Below are positions 43,936 through 52,737 of a stretch of 56,573 nucleotides of DNA, in pieces. How positions within the stretch are numbered: position 1 is the first letter of the stretch; every line of letters starts with the position of its first letter. Where the stretch lies: NCBI GenBank assembly GCA_025055835.1, contig JANWWR010000126.1, positions 1-56,573 on the forward strand, written 5' to 3'. Source of the stretch: Gemmatales bacterium. Lineage in GTDB: Bacteria > Planctomycetota > Planctomycetia > Gemmatales > HRBIN36. The translations under genes were made by a program, and so were the position numbers. Below the pieces are notes generated by a model, which saw only the letters and a program-made list of their open reading frames with translations, searched no databases and was not told the DNA's origin.

Positions 43936-45501
43936 ATGCTGATGGCGAACCCACGGTTGAATCGTCTGGCACTCGGTCTGTATCTTGTCGCGGCCGTCGG
44001 ATTGACCGTTGCCGTTTCTGTGCCGTTCCTTCGCAAAACCGACAGCCAATTCGACAATGTCTACCTGCGAGCCGCCCAGCGGATGCAGGCCGGGCAGGAC
44101 ATCTATCCGCTCGAAGACGGGTATCTCTATCCGCCGTTGATGGCCTGGCTGGCCATCCCGCTGACGTGGCTTTCGCCGCAAACAGCCCGCGTGATCTGGC
44201 TTGGGATCAATCTCGCCGGTCTCGGGTACATTCTGCGAACCGCCTGGAAGCTGTCCGGCGGCGCTTCGGTTTTCCGCGGAAACGATGGGAAGGAGCATCT
44301 GATCCTGTGGGCCGGTTTGCTTTGTGCCCTGCGGTATGGCTTGGACTGCCTTCAGAACCAACAGACGGACATCGTCGTTATCGCTCTGGTCCTGGCCGGA
44401 TGCCGGCAGCTTGCGTTGACGTGCTGCGTTTCAAGCCGTTTCTCGTTGCCGCTCGCTGTCGGCTGTTTGGGCTTGGCGGCCGGCATGAAATGCACACCGC
44501 TCCTGTTCGCTCCCTATCTCGTGGGGCGGGGCCGCTGGGCAGCGGGGCTGGGAGTCGGCGTCCTAGCCGTGGTCCTGAATCTGCTGCCGAACCTGACCGC
44601 CTCACCTCCTGACGGTGGTCTGTGGTTTGGTGAATGGATCGAGCGGTACTTGTCGCTGCTGGCCCGTTCGGACCACCATCCGGGCGTGTGGGGCAGTGCG
44701 GTGACCCTGAACCAATCATGGTCGGGGGCCGTCTATCGCTGGCTGGCGACGACGTGGACCTGGGATACCGGCGGCGTGCGGGTTGTCACCGTGGAACCGT
44801 TGCTGACGCCGATGGCGATGAAGCTTGTGGTGTACGGCAGTGAATTAGCAGTGATCGCAATAATCGTTGGGATAGCGAGCGGGCAGGGTCATTGTTTCGT
44901 GACGGCAAGCGAGGAGGGTATTTGTTTCATGAGGGCGAGCGGGCAGCGTGGGCTGCCTGGTGAAGGCGCGGTTGCACGGAGGGCTGACGCCCTCCGCTCG
45001 GATCCTTCGAACGACGCCCTCCGCTCGGGTCCTTCAAATGACGCCCTGCGCTTGGATCTTTTAAATGAAAATGTCCGCTTGGTGGCGATTGAATGTGCGG
45101 TCGTGTTAACGCTCATGGTGTTACTGTCGCCCATGTCCAGCAAGCCCCATTTCTTCGTGCTTCTGTTACCGGCATGGATTCTCGCCCGACAAGCCGTTCG
45201 GCATCGGGATTGCATCAGCGGGGCGATTCTCGTCCTGGCCACTTTAACGGGGATGCTGACGATCAAAGACCTCGCTGGGCCGAACCTGGCCAACCTGGCC
45301 ATGTGGTACGGCGGAGTGACGTGGAGCACGATTCTACTTCTGATCGGAGTGGTGCGCTTGCTCTGGCGGGGAAAAGCTCACAGCGAACAGGACACCGACT
45401 CACGCCGAGCGGCCCGCGGACCAGGAGCGGTTCAGCCGATCGCCGTGCAACTCCGCCAACTCCCGCAGCCGGGCACAAAGGCCCTCGACATCGAGTCCTA
45501 G
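43936..45501 (+). CDS. GT87 (DUF2029) family polytopic glycosyltransferase-like protein
   Basis: The product is a 521-residue membrane protein with about ten hydrophobic helices. The first loop has DNVYLRAAQRMQAGQDIY and YLYPPLMAWLAIP, the aspartate and YPP motifs characteristic of the GT87/GT-C polyprenol-sugar-dependent mannosyltransferase family. Residues of about 313-375 are a repeat-encoded insert (ADALRS units) between helices. The last 34 residues overlap the convergent dxs gene and are hydrophilic, probably added by loss of an earlier stop. ATG 43936 and ATG 43942 are both possible starts. The likely role is transfer of a sugar to an envelope glycan; donor and acceptor are unknown. 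Confidence 0.82.
   Translation: MLMANPRLNRLALGLYLVAAVGLTVAVSVPFLRKTDSQFDNVYLRAAQRMQAGQDIYPLEDGYLYPPLMAWLAIPLTWLSPQTARVIWLGINLAGLGYILRTAWKLSGGASVFRGNDGKEHLILWAGLLCALRYGLDCLQNQQTDIVVIALVLAGCRQLALTCCVSSRFSLPLAVGCLGLAAGMKCTPLLFAPYLVGRGRWAAGLGVGVLAVVLNLLPNLTASPPDGGLWFGEWIERYLSLLARSDHHPGVWGSAVTLNQSWSGAVYRWLATTWTWDTGGVRVVTVEPLLTPMAMKLVVYGSELAVIAIIVGIASGQGHCFVTASEEGICFMRASGQRGLPGEGAVARRADALRSDPSNDALRSGPSNDALRLDLLNENVRLVAIECAVVLTLMVLLSPMSSKPHFFVLLLPAWILARQAVRHRDCISGAILVLATLTGMLTIKDLAGPNLANLAMWYGGVTWSTILLLIGVVRLLWRGKAHSEQDTDSRRAARGPGAVQPIAVQLRQLPQPGTKALDIES
44875..45060. repeat. Palindromic repeat cluster inside the GT87 gene
   Basis: One perfect copy of CGGAGGGCTGACGCCCTCCG lies at 44977-44996, with half copies at about 45013-45027 and 45040-45054. 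The second palindrome, here GGGCAGCGTGGGCTGCC, is at 44941-44957, with a partial copy (GCGAGCGGGCAGGG) at about 44877-44890. The gene is on the plus strand, so the element is read in the opposite sense to the other three host genes, giving ADALRS instead of AEGVSPP. Confidence 0.88.
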
Positions 45502-47331
45502 ATCCCGCAGCAGTTCATGCCGCTCGCCGTGCTCGATGAAACGATCGGGGATGCCGAGGCGGATGATGGAGCTCGTGTCCAGCCCGGCTTCATTGGCGGC
45601 TTCCAGAACAGCACTGCCGAAGCCGCCGGCCAGCGCCCCTTCTTCGACCGTCACGACGAAGGGCAGTTCCTGAACCGCCCGCAGGATCGTGTCGTGATCG
45701 AGCGGTTTGACGAAGCGGGCATTGATGACGGCCAAATCCAGCCCAGCTTCCTGCTTCATCCGCCGTGCCGCTTCCACGCAGGTCGGGAACAGGTTGCCCA
45801 ACGCGATCAAAGCGCCATCGTGGCCCCAGCAATAGACCTCGGCTTTGCCTAGTTCCACCTCCTGGAACGGCCGGGGGATGCATTCCAGGTTCGCCTTGGG
45901 ATAGCGGAGGGCAGTCGGATGGTTGTGGTCCAGGGCGAAGCGAAGCATGGGGGCGATATCGGCCTCGTCCCCGGGAGCCATCACGACCAGGTTCGGGAAG
46001 ATGCGAAGATAGCCGATGTCAAAGCAACCGTGGTGCGTCGGCCCGTCGGGTCCGGTCAGCCCAGCCCGGTCCAGGCAGAAGACGATGGGCAAATCCTGCA
46101 ACGCCACTTCCTGGAAGATCTGATCGTAGGCCCGCTGAAGGAAGGTCGAGTAGATGGCGACGATTGGCTTCAGGCCGGACTTTGCCAACCCCGCGGCAAA
46201 GGCGACGGCGTGGGACTCGCAGATGCCCACGTCAAAGAATCGGTCGGGAAAATCGTTGCGGACCTTTTCCAGCTTGTTGCCCTGACACATGGCTGCCGTG
46301 ATGGCCACCACTCGCGAATCGGCCTTCATGGCTGAATAGATGGCGGCGCTGACGGCGTCGGTGTAAGCCCGGCTGCTGCTTTTCTTGAATGCCAGCACGG
46401 TCCGCTGGGGTCCGACCTTCTCGAACACCGGCGGCGTGTGGAACGTGACCGGGTCTTCACAGGCCTGAGGAACGCCAGCCCCCTTCTTGGTGAGGACGTG
46501 CAGCAGAATCGGGCCTTTCTGGTCCTTGACGCTCCGCAGCCAGCGGCGCAGCCCGGGAAGGTCATGGCCGTCAATCGGGCCGAAATAACGGAGGCCCAGT
46601 TCCTCGAAGAGCATGCCGCCGTTGAGCAGGGCCTTGATGCCGTCGCGGATGTGGTTGACCGCCTGATTGGCAAGATTGCCGAACACGGGCAAGCGTCCCA
46701 CCAGCGCCTGGGCCATGTCCCGCGCGTCCTGATAGAGACTGGTCAGCCGTGCCCGGTCCAAAGTTGCGGCCAGAGCACCAGTCCGCGGGCAGATGGACAT
46801 CTGGTTGTCGTTGAGGATGACGAGCAGGTTCTTGTGCAACCCGCCGGCGTTATTCATGGCCTCGTAGGCGATGCCGGAGGGCAACGCCCCGTCGCCGATA
46901 ACCACGACGCAATGCCGATCCGCTTCGCCGCGTAAGTCGTCGCCGACTTTCAGACCCAATCCGCAGGAAATGCTGCACGCCGCATGGCCCGTCATGAACA
47001 AATCGTAGGGGCTTTCTGTCGGATTGGGATAGCCCATCAGGCCGCCCTTGGTGCGGATCGTGTGAAACTGGGAGTAGCGTCCCGTCAGCAGCTTGTGCGG
47101 GTAAATCTGATGGCCGGTGTCCCAGATGAGCCGATCCCGGCGAAAATCGAAGGTCAAATGCAGGGCGATGGCCAGTTCGACGACGCCGAGGTTGCTGGCG
47201 AAATGGGCCGGACGCAGGCTCAGCACCCGGACCAGTTCGTCGCGGATTTCCTGAGCGAGTTGCTCCAGTTGCACGTCGCTCAGGGAGTGCAGGTCGGCGG
47301 GAGACTGGATGCGCGGCAGCAGAGTGGCCAT
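45400..47331 (-). CDS. dxs: 1-deoxy-D-xylulose-5-phosphate synthase
   Basis: Dxs condenses pyruvate and glyceraldehyde-3-phosphate with thiamine diphosphate, the first step of the MEP isoprenoid pathway that supplies farnesyl diphosphate for hpnCDE. The 643-residue protein shows DTGHQIYPHKLLTGR, the thiamine-diphosphate motif GDGALPSGIAYEAMNNAG, the pyrimidine-domain DRAGLTGPDGPTHHGCFD, and the C-terminal transketolase domain. Length is typical. The ATG at 47331 follows GAGGACG. Its 3' end overlaps the convergent GT87 gene by 102 bases. Confidence 0.96.
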   Translation of the reverse strand: MATLLPRIQSPADLHSLSDVQLEQLAQEIRDELVRVLSLRPAHFASNLGVVELAIALHLTFDFRRDRLIWDTGHQIYPHKLLTGRYSQFHTIRTKGGLMGYPNPTESPYDLFMTGHAACSISCGLGLKVGDDLRGEADRHCVVVIGDGALPSGIAYEAMNNAGGLHKNLLVILNDNQMSICPRTGALAATLDRARLTSLYQDARDMAQALVGRLPVFGNLANQAVNHIRDGIKALLNGGMLFEELGLRYFGPIDGHDLPGLRRWLRSVKDQKGPILLHVLTKKGAGVPQACEDPVTFHTPPVFEKVGPQRTVLAFKKSSSRAYTDAVSAAIYSAMKADSRVVAITAAMCQGNKLEKVRNDFPDRFFDVGICESHAVAFAAGLAKSGLKPIVAIYSTFLQRAYDQIFQEVALQDLPIVFCLDRAGLTGPDGPTHHGCFDIGYLRIFPNLVVMAPGDEADIAPMLRFALDHNHPTALRYPKANLECIPRPFQEVELGKAEVYCWGHDGALIALGNLFPTCVEAARRMKQEAGLDLAVINARFVKPLDHDTILRAVQELPFVVTVEEGALAGGFGSAVLEAANEAGLDTSSIIRLGIPDRFIEHGERHELLRDLGLDVEGLCARLRELAELHGDRLNRSWSAGRSA

Positions 47332-47393
47332 CGTTTCGTCCTCGCTCCGTGACTAGATGGGATCCGCTCTCCTTGGGATCGCTGGGCAGCTTT

Positions 47394-47424
47394 ATTGTAG
47401 TCTGTGCCCTGGCCGACACGCCAA
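47394..47424 (-). promoter_or_regulatory. Candidate promoter for dxs
   Basis: On the minus strand TTGGCG (47424-47419), a 19-base spacer and TACAAT (47399-47394) match the sigma-70 consensus at 4/6 and 5/6. The spacer is slightly long. The leader would be about 55 bases. Confidence 0.35.
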
Positions 47425-47452
47425 CGCGGTTGCCGCGGGGTCAACGGCAGCT

Positions 47453-47492
47453 GGGGAAAAGCAAGCGAGCCGCCTCTGTTTCCAGAGACGGC
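47453..47492 (-). terminator. Likely intrinsic terminator after the cysteine-rich gene
   Basis: An inverted repeat at 47469-47492 has ten-base arms with one mismatch (GCCGCCTCTG / CAGAGACGGC) and a four-base loop. On the minus strand it is followed by TCGCTTGCTTTTCCCC, a moderately T-rich tail. It lies 54 bases after the stop of the cysteine-rich gene and upstream of the dxs promoter candidate. Confidence 0.5.
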
Positions 47493-47545
47493 CCGCGGGA
47501 AGGGAAAGCCATGCTCGCTAGAAGCTTGGCGTCAGGAGCGGAGGG

Positions 47546-48448
47546 TTACTTGCCGGCTTCCTTGGGAGCTTCGAGCTTCTCGGCAGCGGGGGCCGCCGGG
47601 GCCGCCGAACCGCCGCAGTCGCACGGAGCCGCATGGCAGCAATCGTCATGCCCGAGCAACCGGCCGCAGAGTCCGGTAAAGCGATCCTTGAGGCTGGTCA
47701 GGTGGCAGCCCAGACCGCCGAGGTCGAAGCAGCGGGGGGCCTCGCATTCGCAGACGGCGACCTTGACCGGAACCCGCTTGCAGACCTTCTCAACGACCTG
47801 CACCGGCACCTTCTCGCAGACGGTCACAGGAACCTTCTTGACGACTTCTTCCTGGACCATCTTGCACACTTTCACCTGGACCTTCTCGACGACCTCTTCC
47901 TGCACCATCTTGCAGACCTTGACGGTGCGGATTTCTTCACGCGGCACCCACACCTTGCGGCACTTGATGGTGCCCGGGCACTGCACGTACTCGGTGTAGC
48001 ACTGGCCGGGGATGCGGATCGTCTTGCAGGTGCACGGATCGAAGCAGCAGGTGGCCGGGGTGCGATGACGAACCGCCTTGACCGGACCCGGGCAGTAGTA
48101 CTGCTCTTCTTTCCATTCGCCCGTGCAGACCTTGACCTGCTTCTCTTCCCAGACCGGCTTGCAGACGATCTTCTTGACTTCCTTCTCGACCGTCTCATAA
48201 ACCGGCTTGCAGACGATGTAGCGGCACTCCTTCTCGACCGTCTTCTGGACGATCTGATACTGCGTCTTGATGCGGTCTTCGACGACCGTCTGGTAGCAGG
48301 TCTTGTAGCGCAGCTTCGGGGTGCAGCAGGGATCGGCAGCGCAGGGCGAGGCCGCCACGGCCCCACAATTGCCAGCCTGCACGCCGCTCACGCAGCCGAC
48401 GACCACCAGCAGGGCGGTCACCTTGGCGAGCATGACCTTCAGACTCAT
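47546..48448 (-). CDS. Cysteine-rich repetitive exported protein
   Basis: The product is a 300-residue protein with an N-terminal signal sequence (KVTALLVVVGCVSGVQA; the VVGC could also be a lipobox) and 31 cysteines. The mature part is made of short repeated beta-type units alternating valine, lysine and glutamate with a cysteine every 10-16 residues, such as VKVCKMVQEEVV, given twice almost exactly, and IVCKPVYETVEKEV / IVCKPVWEEKQVKV. The end is an alanine/proline-rich tail. It resembles the cysteine-rich cell-wall-type proteins described in planctomycetes and may be a cross-linked envelope component; this is inference. The ATG is preceded by a strong GAGGAGG. Confidence 0.78.
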   Translation of the reverse strand: MSLKVMLAKVTALLVVVGCVSGVQAGNCGAVAASPCAADPCCTPKLRYKTCYQTVVEDRIKTQYQIVQKTVEKECRYIVCKPVYETVEKEVKKIVCKPVWEEKQVKVCTGEWKEEQYYCPGPVKAVRHRTPATCCFDPCTCKTIRIPGQCYTEYVQCPGTIKCRKVWVPREEIRTVKVCKMVQEEVVEKVQVKVCKMVQEEVVKKVPVTVCEKVPVQVVEKVCKRVPVKVAVCECEAPRCFDLGGLGCHLTSLKDRFTGLCGRLLGHDDCCHAAPCDCGGSAAPAAPAAEKLEAPKEAGK

Positions 48449-48765
48449 GTTCTGCCTCCTCATTGGGTGTTGCACTGTTCCCAGCTTTCCTGGAGCGATC
48501 ACGGCGCGACCCGACCCAGGTCCGCGTTGCGCTCTTGAGGATGTCGTGGCAAGTCTGCCCGATGTTGGAAACTTGGCAAGGAACGTCGGCAGGTTTCTTG
48601 TCAAGACCCCACACCCGGCTTCGGCGCGATTCGTGCAACTGGCAGTGTCCTCATCCGTGGTCCCGTCGCTACAAATTCACGTCGCTTCGGTATTTTCGAT
48701 GGGACTCCCCACGCCCCGCGGTTCCGCCTACAACGGTCCTGAGCGTTCTTCGGAGGGCGGAACGG
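48449..48765. other. Divergent intergenic region, cysteine-rich protein / DapA-family gene
   Basis: This 317-base gap separates two divergent genes. A TTGACA is present on the minus strand near 48597 but has no matching -10. A small inverted repeat GGCA-AGTC-TGCC occurs near 48549. No convincing promoter or small gene was recognised. Confidence 0.3.
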
Positions 48766-49692
48766 ATGAATGTTTCCTGGCAGGGTGTTTTTCCTGCGGT
48801 CGCCACGCAGTTTCGTGCGGATGCCTCGGTTGATGCCGAGGCGACGCTTCAACTTATCGGCCGACTAGTTGACGACGGCGTGCATGGTCTCATTCTGCTG
48901 GGCACCGTCGGCGAAAACTGCTCGCTGGAGTACGCGGAAAAGCTCGACTTGTTGCGAGCCGTCATCGATCGGTTTCGCGGTCGGGCACCGATCCTGACCG
49001 GCGTGGCCGAGTGCTCTACCCGCCTTGCCTGCCGCTTCGCCGAAGATGCCGCCCGTCTCGGCGTGGATGGCCTCATGGTCCTGCCGGCGATGGTGTACAA
49101 GGCCGACGTCCGCGAAGCGGTTGCCCACTATCGGGCCGTCGCTTCCGCTTCGGATCGGCCAATCATGATCTACAACAATCCCGTCGCCTATCAGGTCGAT
49201 CTGCCTCCGGCGGCTCTGGCGGAACTGGCCGACGAGCCGCGCTTTGTCGCCGTGAAGGAATCCTCCGAAAACGTCCGTCGCATCACCGACATCAAGATCG
49301 CCTTGGGCGACCGCTATCGGATCTTCGTCGGCGTGGATGATCTTGTGCTGGAAAGCGTGCTTCTGGGTGCGTGCGGCTGGGTGTCCGGACTCGTCAACGC
49401 CTTTCCGCGGGAAAGTGTGGTGCTTTGGGAGTTGGCGACCTCGGGCCGCTGGCAGGAGGCACTGAAGCTCTACCGCTGGTTCACGCCGCTGTTGCACCTC
49501 GACACCCACGTCAAGCTCGTGCAGTACATCAAGCTGGCCATGGCGGAAACCGGCCTCGGATCGGAAACCGTTCGACCGCCGCGCCTGCCGCTGGTCGGTC
49601 GAGAACGGGAGGAAATCCTGGGCATCATTCGCCAAGCTCTTCTGACCCGGCCGACGCTGGCCGAAGGAGACGCCAGGCATGCGCGGTCGTGA
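48766..49692 (+). CDS. Dihydrodipicolinate synthase / N-acetylneuraminate lyase family protein
   Basis: The product is a 308-residue (beta/alpha)8 aldolase of the DapA superfamily, which forms a Schiff base with a pyruvate-like substrate. The lysine is in FVAVKESSENVRRI, the catalytic tyrosine in MIYNNPVAYQVDL, and the TVGENCSL segment corresponds to the GTTGE-type substrate loop with the second threonine replaced. The frame is open much further upstream, but the ATG at 48766 has GGAGGG and the family start WQGVFPAVATQF. True DapA is possible, but divergence in the loop allows other aldolase roles. Its 3' end overlaps the next gene by 14 bases. Confidence 0.85.
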   Translation: MNVSWQGVFPAVATQFRADASVDAEATLQLIGRLVDDGVHGLILLGTVGENCSLEYAEKLDLLRAVIDRFRGRAPILTGVAECSTRLACRFAEDAARLGVDGLMVLPAMVYKADVREAVAHYRAVASASDRPIMIYNNPVAYQVDLPPAALAELADEPRFVAVKESSENVRRITDIKIALGDRYRIFVGVDDLVLESVLLGACGWVSGLVNAFPRESVVLWELATSGRWQEALKLYRWFTPLLHLDTHVKLVQYIKLAMAETGLGSETVRPPRLPLVGREREEILGIIRQALLTRPTLAEGDARHARS

Positions 49693-51574
49693 GTTTCTGG
49701 CCCGGTTGCGTGAAGAAGTGCTCATCGGCGATGGGGCCATCGGTACGATGCTGAGTGAACGGGGCTTCGGCCGGGATAGCAGCTTCGAGCGGCTCAATCT
49801 CACCCACCCTGAAATCCTCCGCGATCTCCACCAGGCCTATCTGGACGCCGGGGCCGAAGTCCTGGAAACCAACACTTTCGGCGCCAACCGCACCAAGCTG
49901 GGTGAACGGCACGCCGGGGAAGTCGCGGACATCAATCGGGTTGGCGTCGCCCTGGTCCGTGAAGTCGCTGGAGATCGGGCTTACGTCGCCGGATCGGTCG
50001 GGCCGTTATCCGTCCGCCACGCCGGTCGGGAAACCGCTCCACTGACCGATGAGGAAGTCCGAGCCATTTTCCGCGAGCAAATCGTCGCCTTGGCGGACGC
50101 CGGGGCCGACCTGTTGATGCTTGAAACCTTTACCGACCTGCACCAACTCCTGCTTGCTCTGGAAACGGCCCGCTCTGTCTGCGATCTGCCTCTTGTGTGC
50201 ATGTTGGCCTTTCACGAGAAGGGGCACACTTACTCCGGCGTCCACGTCACCAGCGCGGTCGAGAGTCTTTTGCGGGCCGGTGCCGATGTCATCGGAGCCA
50301 ATTGCGGCCGAGGCGTTCGCAGCGTCGTCCACGCGGTCAAGGTTTTGACCTCGGCCACGGAGTTGCCCGTCGCTGCCTATCCCAACGCCGGGCTGCCGGA
50401 ATACGTGGATGGCCGCTACCTGTTTGGTGCGCCATTGCCCTACCTCACCGATCAGGCGGTGGCGATGGTCGAACAGGGCGTGAACCTGATCGGCGGCTGC
50501 TGCGGCACGACGCCGGCGTATGTGGCTCGACTGCGGGAGCGGCTCGGCAAACGAAAACCGGCCGTGCGCGTCACCATTCCTTCCCGCCCGGTGGTGGTCC
50601 CAACCACGGCCATGCCGGTCGGTCTTCCAAACAACTCGATGCTGCGGCGGCGTTCCGCAGGACCCTTCATCGTTGTGGAACTCGATCCGCCCCGGGATCT
50701 GCACTACGAGCCAGTGCTGCGCCGTGCCCAGGAACTCCGCGATCTCGGCGTGGATGCGATCACCATGGGCGACAACACCGTGGCCACGCTCCGCATGGGA
50801 AACATGGCCCTTGCCCAGATCGTGCAGGAACAAACCGACCTGCCCGTGATCGTGCATCTGACCTGCCGGGACCACAATCTTCTCGGGTTGCAGTCGCTCC
50901 TCATGGCGGCCCACGTCCAGGGACTCCATCACATTCTGGCCCTGACCGGCGACCCGGCCCGCGTCGGCGATCAGCCGGGAGCGACCAGCGTTTACGACCT
51001 CAACAGCTTCGGCCTCATCGAACTGATCGCCAAGTTCAACCGCGGCATCAACAATGCGGGGCTTCCCCTGGGCAGGCAGACCGAGTTCACCATCGGCGTC
51101 GCGTTCAATCCCAATGGTCGCAACCTGACCGCCCAGGTGGCCCGGCTGCGAAAGAAGGTCGCCCTCGGTGCCCACTTTGCCATGACCCAGCCGATCTACG
51201 ATCTCGACCGCTATCGCCAGATGCGGCAGGAGACGGCCGATCTGGGCATTCCGATCTTCGTCGGTGTCATGCCCCTGCTGAGTGAACGCAATGCCGAGTT
51301 CGTCCATAACGAAGTGCCAGGCATCGCCTTGACGGAAGCTGTGCGACAGCGCATGAAGGGGCTTAGCGGCAAAGCGGGCCGACAGATGGGCCTCGAAATC
51401 TGCAAGGAACTGATTGACGGCATGATCGAAACGGCCGATGGCTTTTACATCATTCCTCCGCAGACGCGCACCGAGATGGCCCTGGAACTGGCCGACCACA
51501 TTCACCAGCGCTGGAATGCTCGAGGCAATCGAGAAGCCGCCCTCGGGCTGCCCGCAACCCAGGCGGAGTCATGA
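49679..51574 (+). CDS. Bifunctional homocysteine S-methyltransferase / methylenetetrahydrofolate reductase
   Basis: This 631-residue fusion has two parts. Residues of about 1-295 form a homocysteine S-methyltransferase barrel with the zinc cysteines in GANCGRG and GGCCGTTP. Residues of about 325-615 are a methylenetetrahydrofolate reductase (MetF-like, with ITMGDNTVATLRM, CRDHNLLGLQSLLMAAH, LALTGDPARVGD and FAMTQPIYDLDRY). YitJ of Bacillus has the same fusion. The enzyme makes methyl-tetrahydrofolate and methylates homocysteine to methionine, although whether the methyl donor is the folate or another compound is not shown by sequence. The ATG follows AAGGAG within the end of the previous gene. 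The stop overlaps the RND adaptor start by 4 bases. Confidence 0.92.
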   Translation: MRGREFLARLREEVLIGDGAIGTMLSERGFGRDSSFERLNLTHPEILRDLHQAYLDAGAEVLETNTFGANRTKLGERHAGEVADINRVGVALVREVAGDRAYVAGSVGPLSVRHAGRETAPLTDEEVRAIFREQIVALADAGADLLMLETFTDLHQLLLALETARSVCDLPLVCMLAFHEKGHTYSGVHVTSAVESLLRAGADVIGANCGRGVRSVVHAVKVLTSATELPVAAYPNAGLPEYVDGRYLFGAPLPYLTDQAVAMVEQGVNLIGGCCGTTPAYVARLRERLGKRKPAVRVTIPSRPVVVPTTAMPVGLPNNSMLRRRSAGPFIVVELDPPRDLHYEPVLRRAQELRDLGVDAITMGDNTVATLRMGNMALAQIVQEQTDLPVIVHLTCRDHNLLGLQSLLMAAHVQGLHHILALTGDPARVGDQPGATSVYDLNSFGLIELIAKFNRGINNAGLPLGRQTEFTIGVAFNPNGRNLTAQVARLRKKVALGAHFAMTQPIYDLDRYRQMRQETADLGIPIFVGVMPLLSERNAEFVHNEVPGIALTEAVRQRMKGLSGKAGRQMGLEICKELIDGMIETADGFYIIPPQTRTEMALELADHIHQRWNARGNREAALGLPATQAES

Positions 51575-52737
51575 CCACCACAAATCCGGCAGGAACAAGG
51601 CCTTTAACACGCTCTTACGCCCTCGTCGGCAAACTGCTTCTGGCCGCGGTCCTGGTCGCCGCCGTGACCTTGATGCTGCTTGCCCTGGCCGGGGTGTTTC
51701 ATGGCAAGGTACCGATGGAAACAGCGAAACCCCCGCCATTCCATATTGCCGATCAGCCCGTGGCGGAGGTCCGCAAGATTCGGCTGCCCCGGTACGAAAC
51801 CGCAGTCGGCACAGTCCGTCCGGTGTACGAAACCGCGGTCGCCTCGAAGTTGCTGGCCCGGGTTGTTGAAGTGAAGGTCAAGGCGGGTCAGGCCGTCACT
51901 CGGGACGAAGTTCTGGTCCGTCTCGATGACGCCGAGTTGCAGGCTCGTCTCAAACAGGCCGAGGCCGCCTTGTCCGCCGCCAAATCCGCCCACGAGCTCG
52001 CCTCCATCGAGTTCCGCCGCGCTCAGCAACTCCTGGAAAACCGAGCCATTGCCCGGGCCGAGTACGACCAGTTTGAATCCGCCCTGCGGACGGCGACGGC
52101 GAACCTCGAACGCGCCCAGCAGGCTGTGCAGGAGGCCAAAGTCCTTCTCGACTACGCCACCATCCGTGCCCCGATGACTGGCATCGTCATCGACAAGCGT
52201 GTAGAAGCCGGTGACACCGTGGCACCCGGTCAGATTCTTCTGACGATTTACGATCCCACGCGGATGCAGATGGTGGTCACGGTCCGGGAGTCGCTGGCCG
52301 AGCGGCTCAAGGTCGGGCAAAAGGTGCGGGGACGGCTCGAAGCTCTCGGTTATGAGTGCGATGCCACGGTCAGTGAGATCGTGCCGGAAGCGCAGGCCGC
52401 CAGCCGCTCCTTCACGGTCAAAGTGACCGGACCCTGTCCACCCGGTGTGTACAGCGGAATGTTCGGCCGCATCTACATTCCGCTCGACGAGGAAGAGATC
52501 GTGGTTGTTCCCGAAGCCGCCGTCGTCAAAGTCGGCCAACTCGACATGGTGGATGTCCTGACCGACCGCACCGTGCAGCGACGCAGCGTCCAATTAGGCC
52601 GACGCTTCGATTCTGCCGACGCGACGGCTGCCCCTGATTCCGGAGCGCAAGGTTTGGTCCTACGTGAGGTGCTGGCAGGACTGGCAGTCGGAGAAAAAGT
52701 CGTTCTTCAGCAAGGAAAGCGAGTGTCTCAGCGATGA
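51571..52737 (+). CDS. RND efflux periplasmic adaptor (membrane fusion protein)
   Basis: This 388-residue HlyD/AcrA-type adaptor bridges an RND pump and an outer-membrane channel. It has an N-terminal membrane helix (about 15-40), a biotinyl-lipoyl-like half-domain (SKLLARVVEVKVKAGQAVTRDEVLVRLDD), a coiled-coil hairpin (about 125-195), the second lipoyl half (YATIRAPMTGIVIDKRVEAGDTVAPGQILLTIYD), then beta-barrel and membrane-proximal domains. It starts in an ATGA overlap with the preceding gene and overlaps the pump gene in the same way. No outer-membrane channel gene is present. Confidence 0.92.
   Translation: MTTTNPAGTRPLTRSYALVGKLLLAAVLVAAVTLMLLALAGVFHGKVPMETAKPPPFHIADQPVAEVRKIRLPRYETAVGTVRPVYETAVASKLLARVVEVKVKAGQAVTRDEVLVRLDDAELQARLKQAEAALSAAKSAHELASIEFRRAQQLLENRAIARAEYDQFESALRTATANLERAQQAVQEAKVLLDYATIRAPMTGIVIDKRVEAGDTVAPGQILLTIYDPTRMQMVVTVRESLAERLKVGQKVRGRLEALGYECDATVSEIVPEAQAASRSFTVKVTGPCPPGVYSGMFGRIYIPLDEEEIVVVPEAAVVKVGQLDMVDVLTDRTVQRRSVQLGRRFDSADATAAPDSGAQGLVLREVLAGLAVGEKVVLQQGKRVSQR

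Noticed and set aside
43798-44361. N-terminal extension of tdh by 188 codons
   Set aside because: The extension is antisense to the GT87 gene, does not resemble the dehydrogenase family, and the ATG at 43797 gives the normal length.
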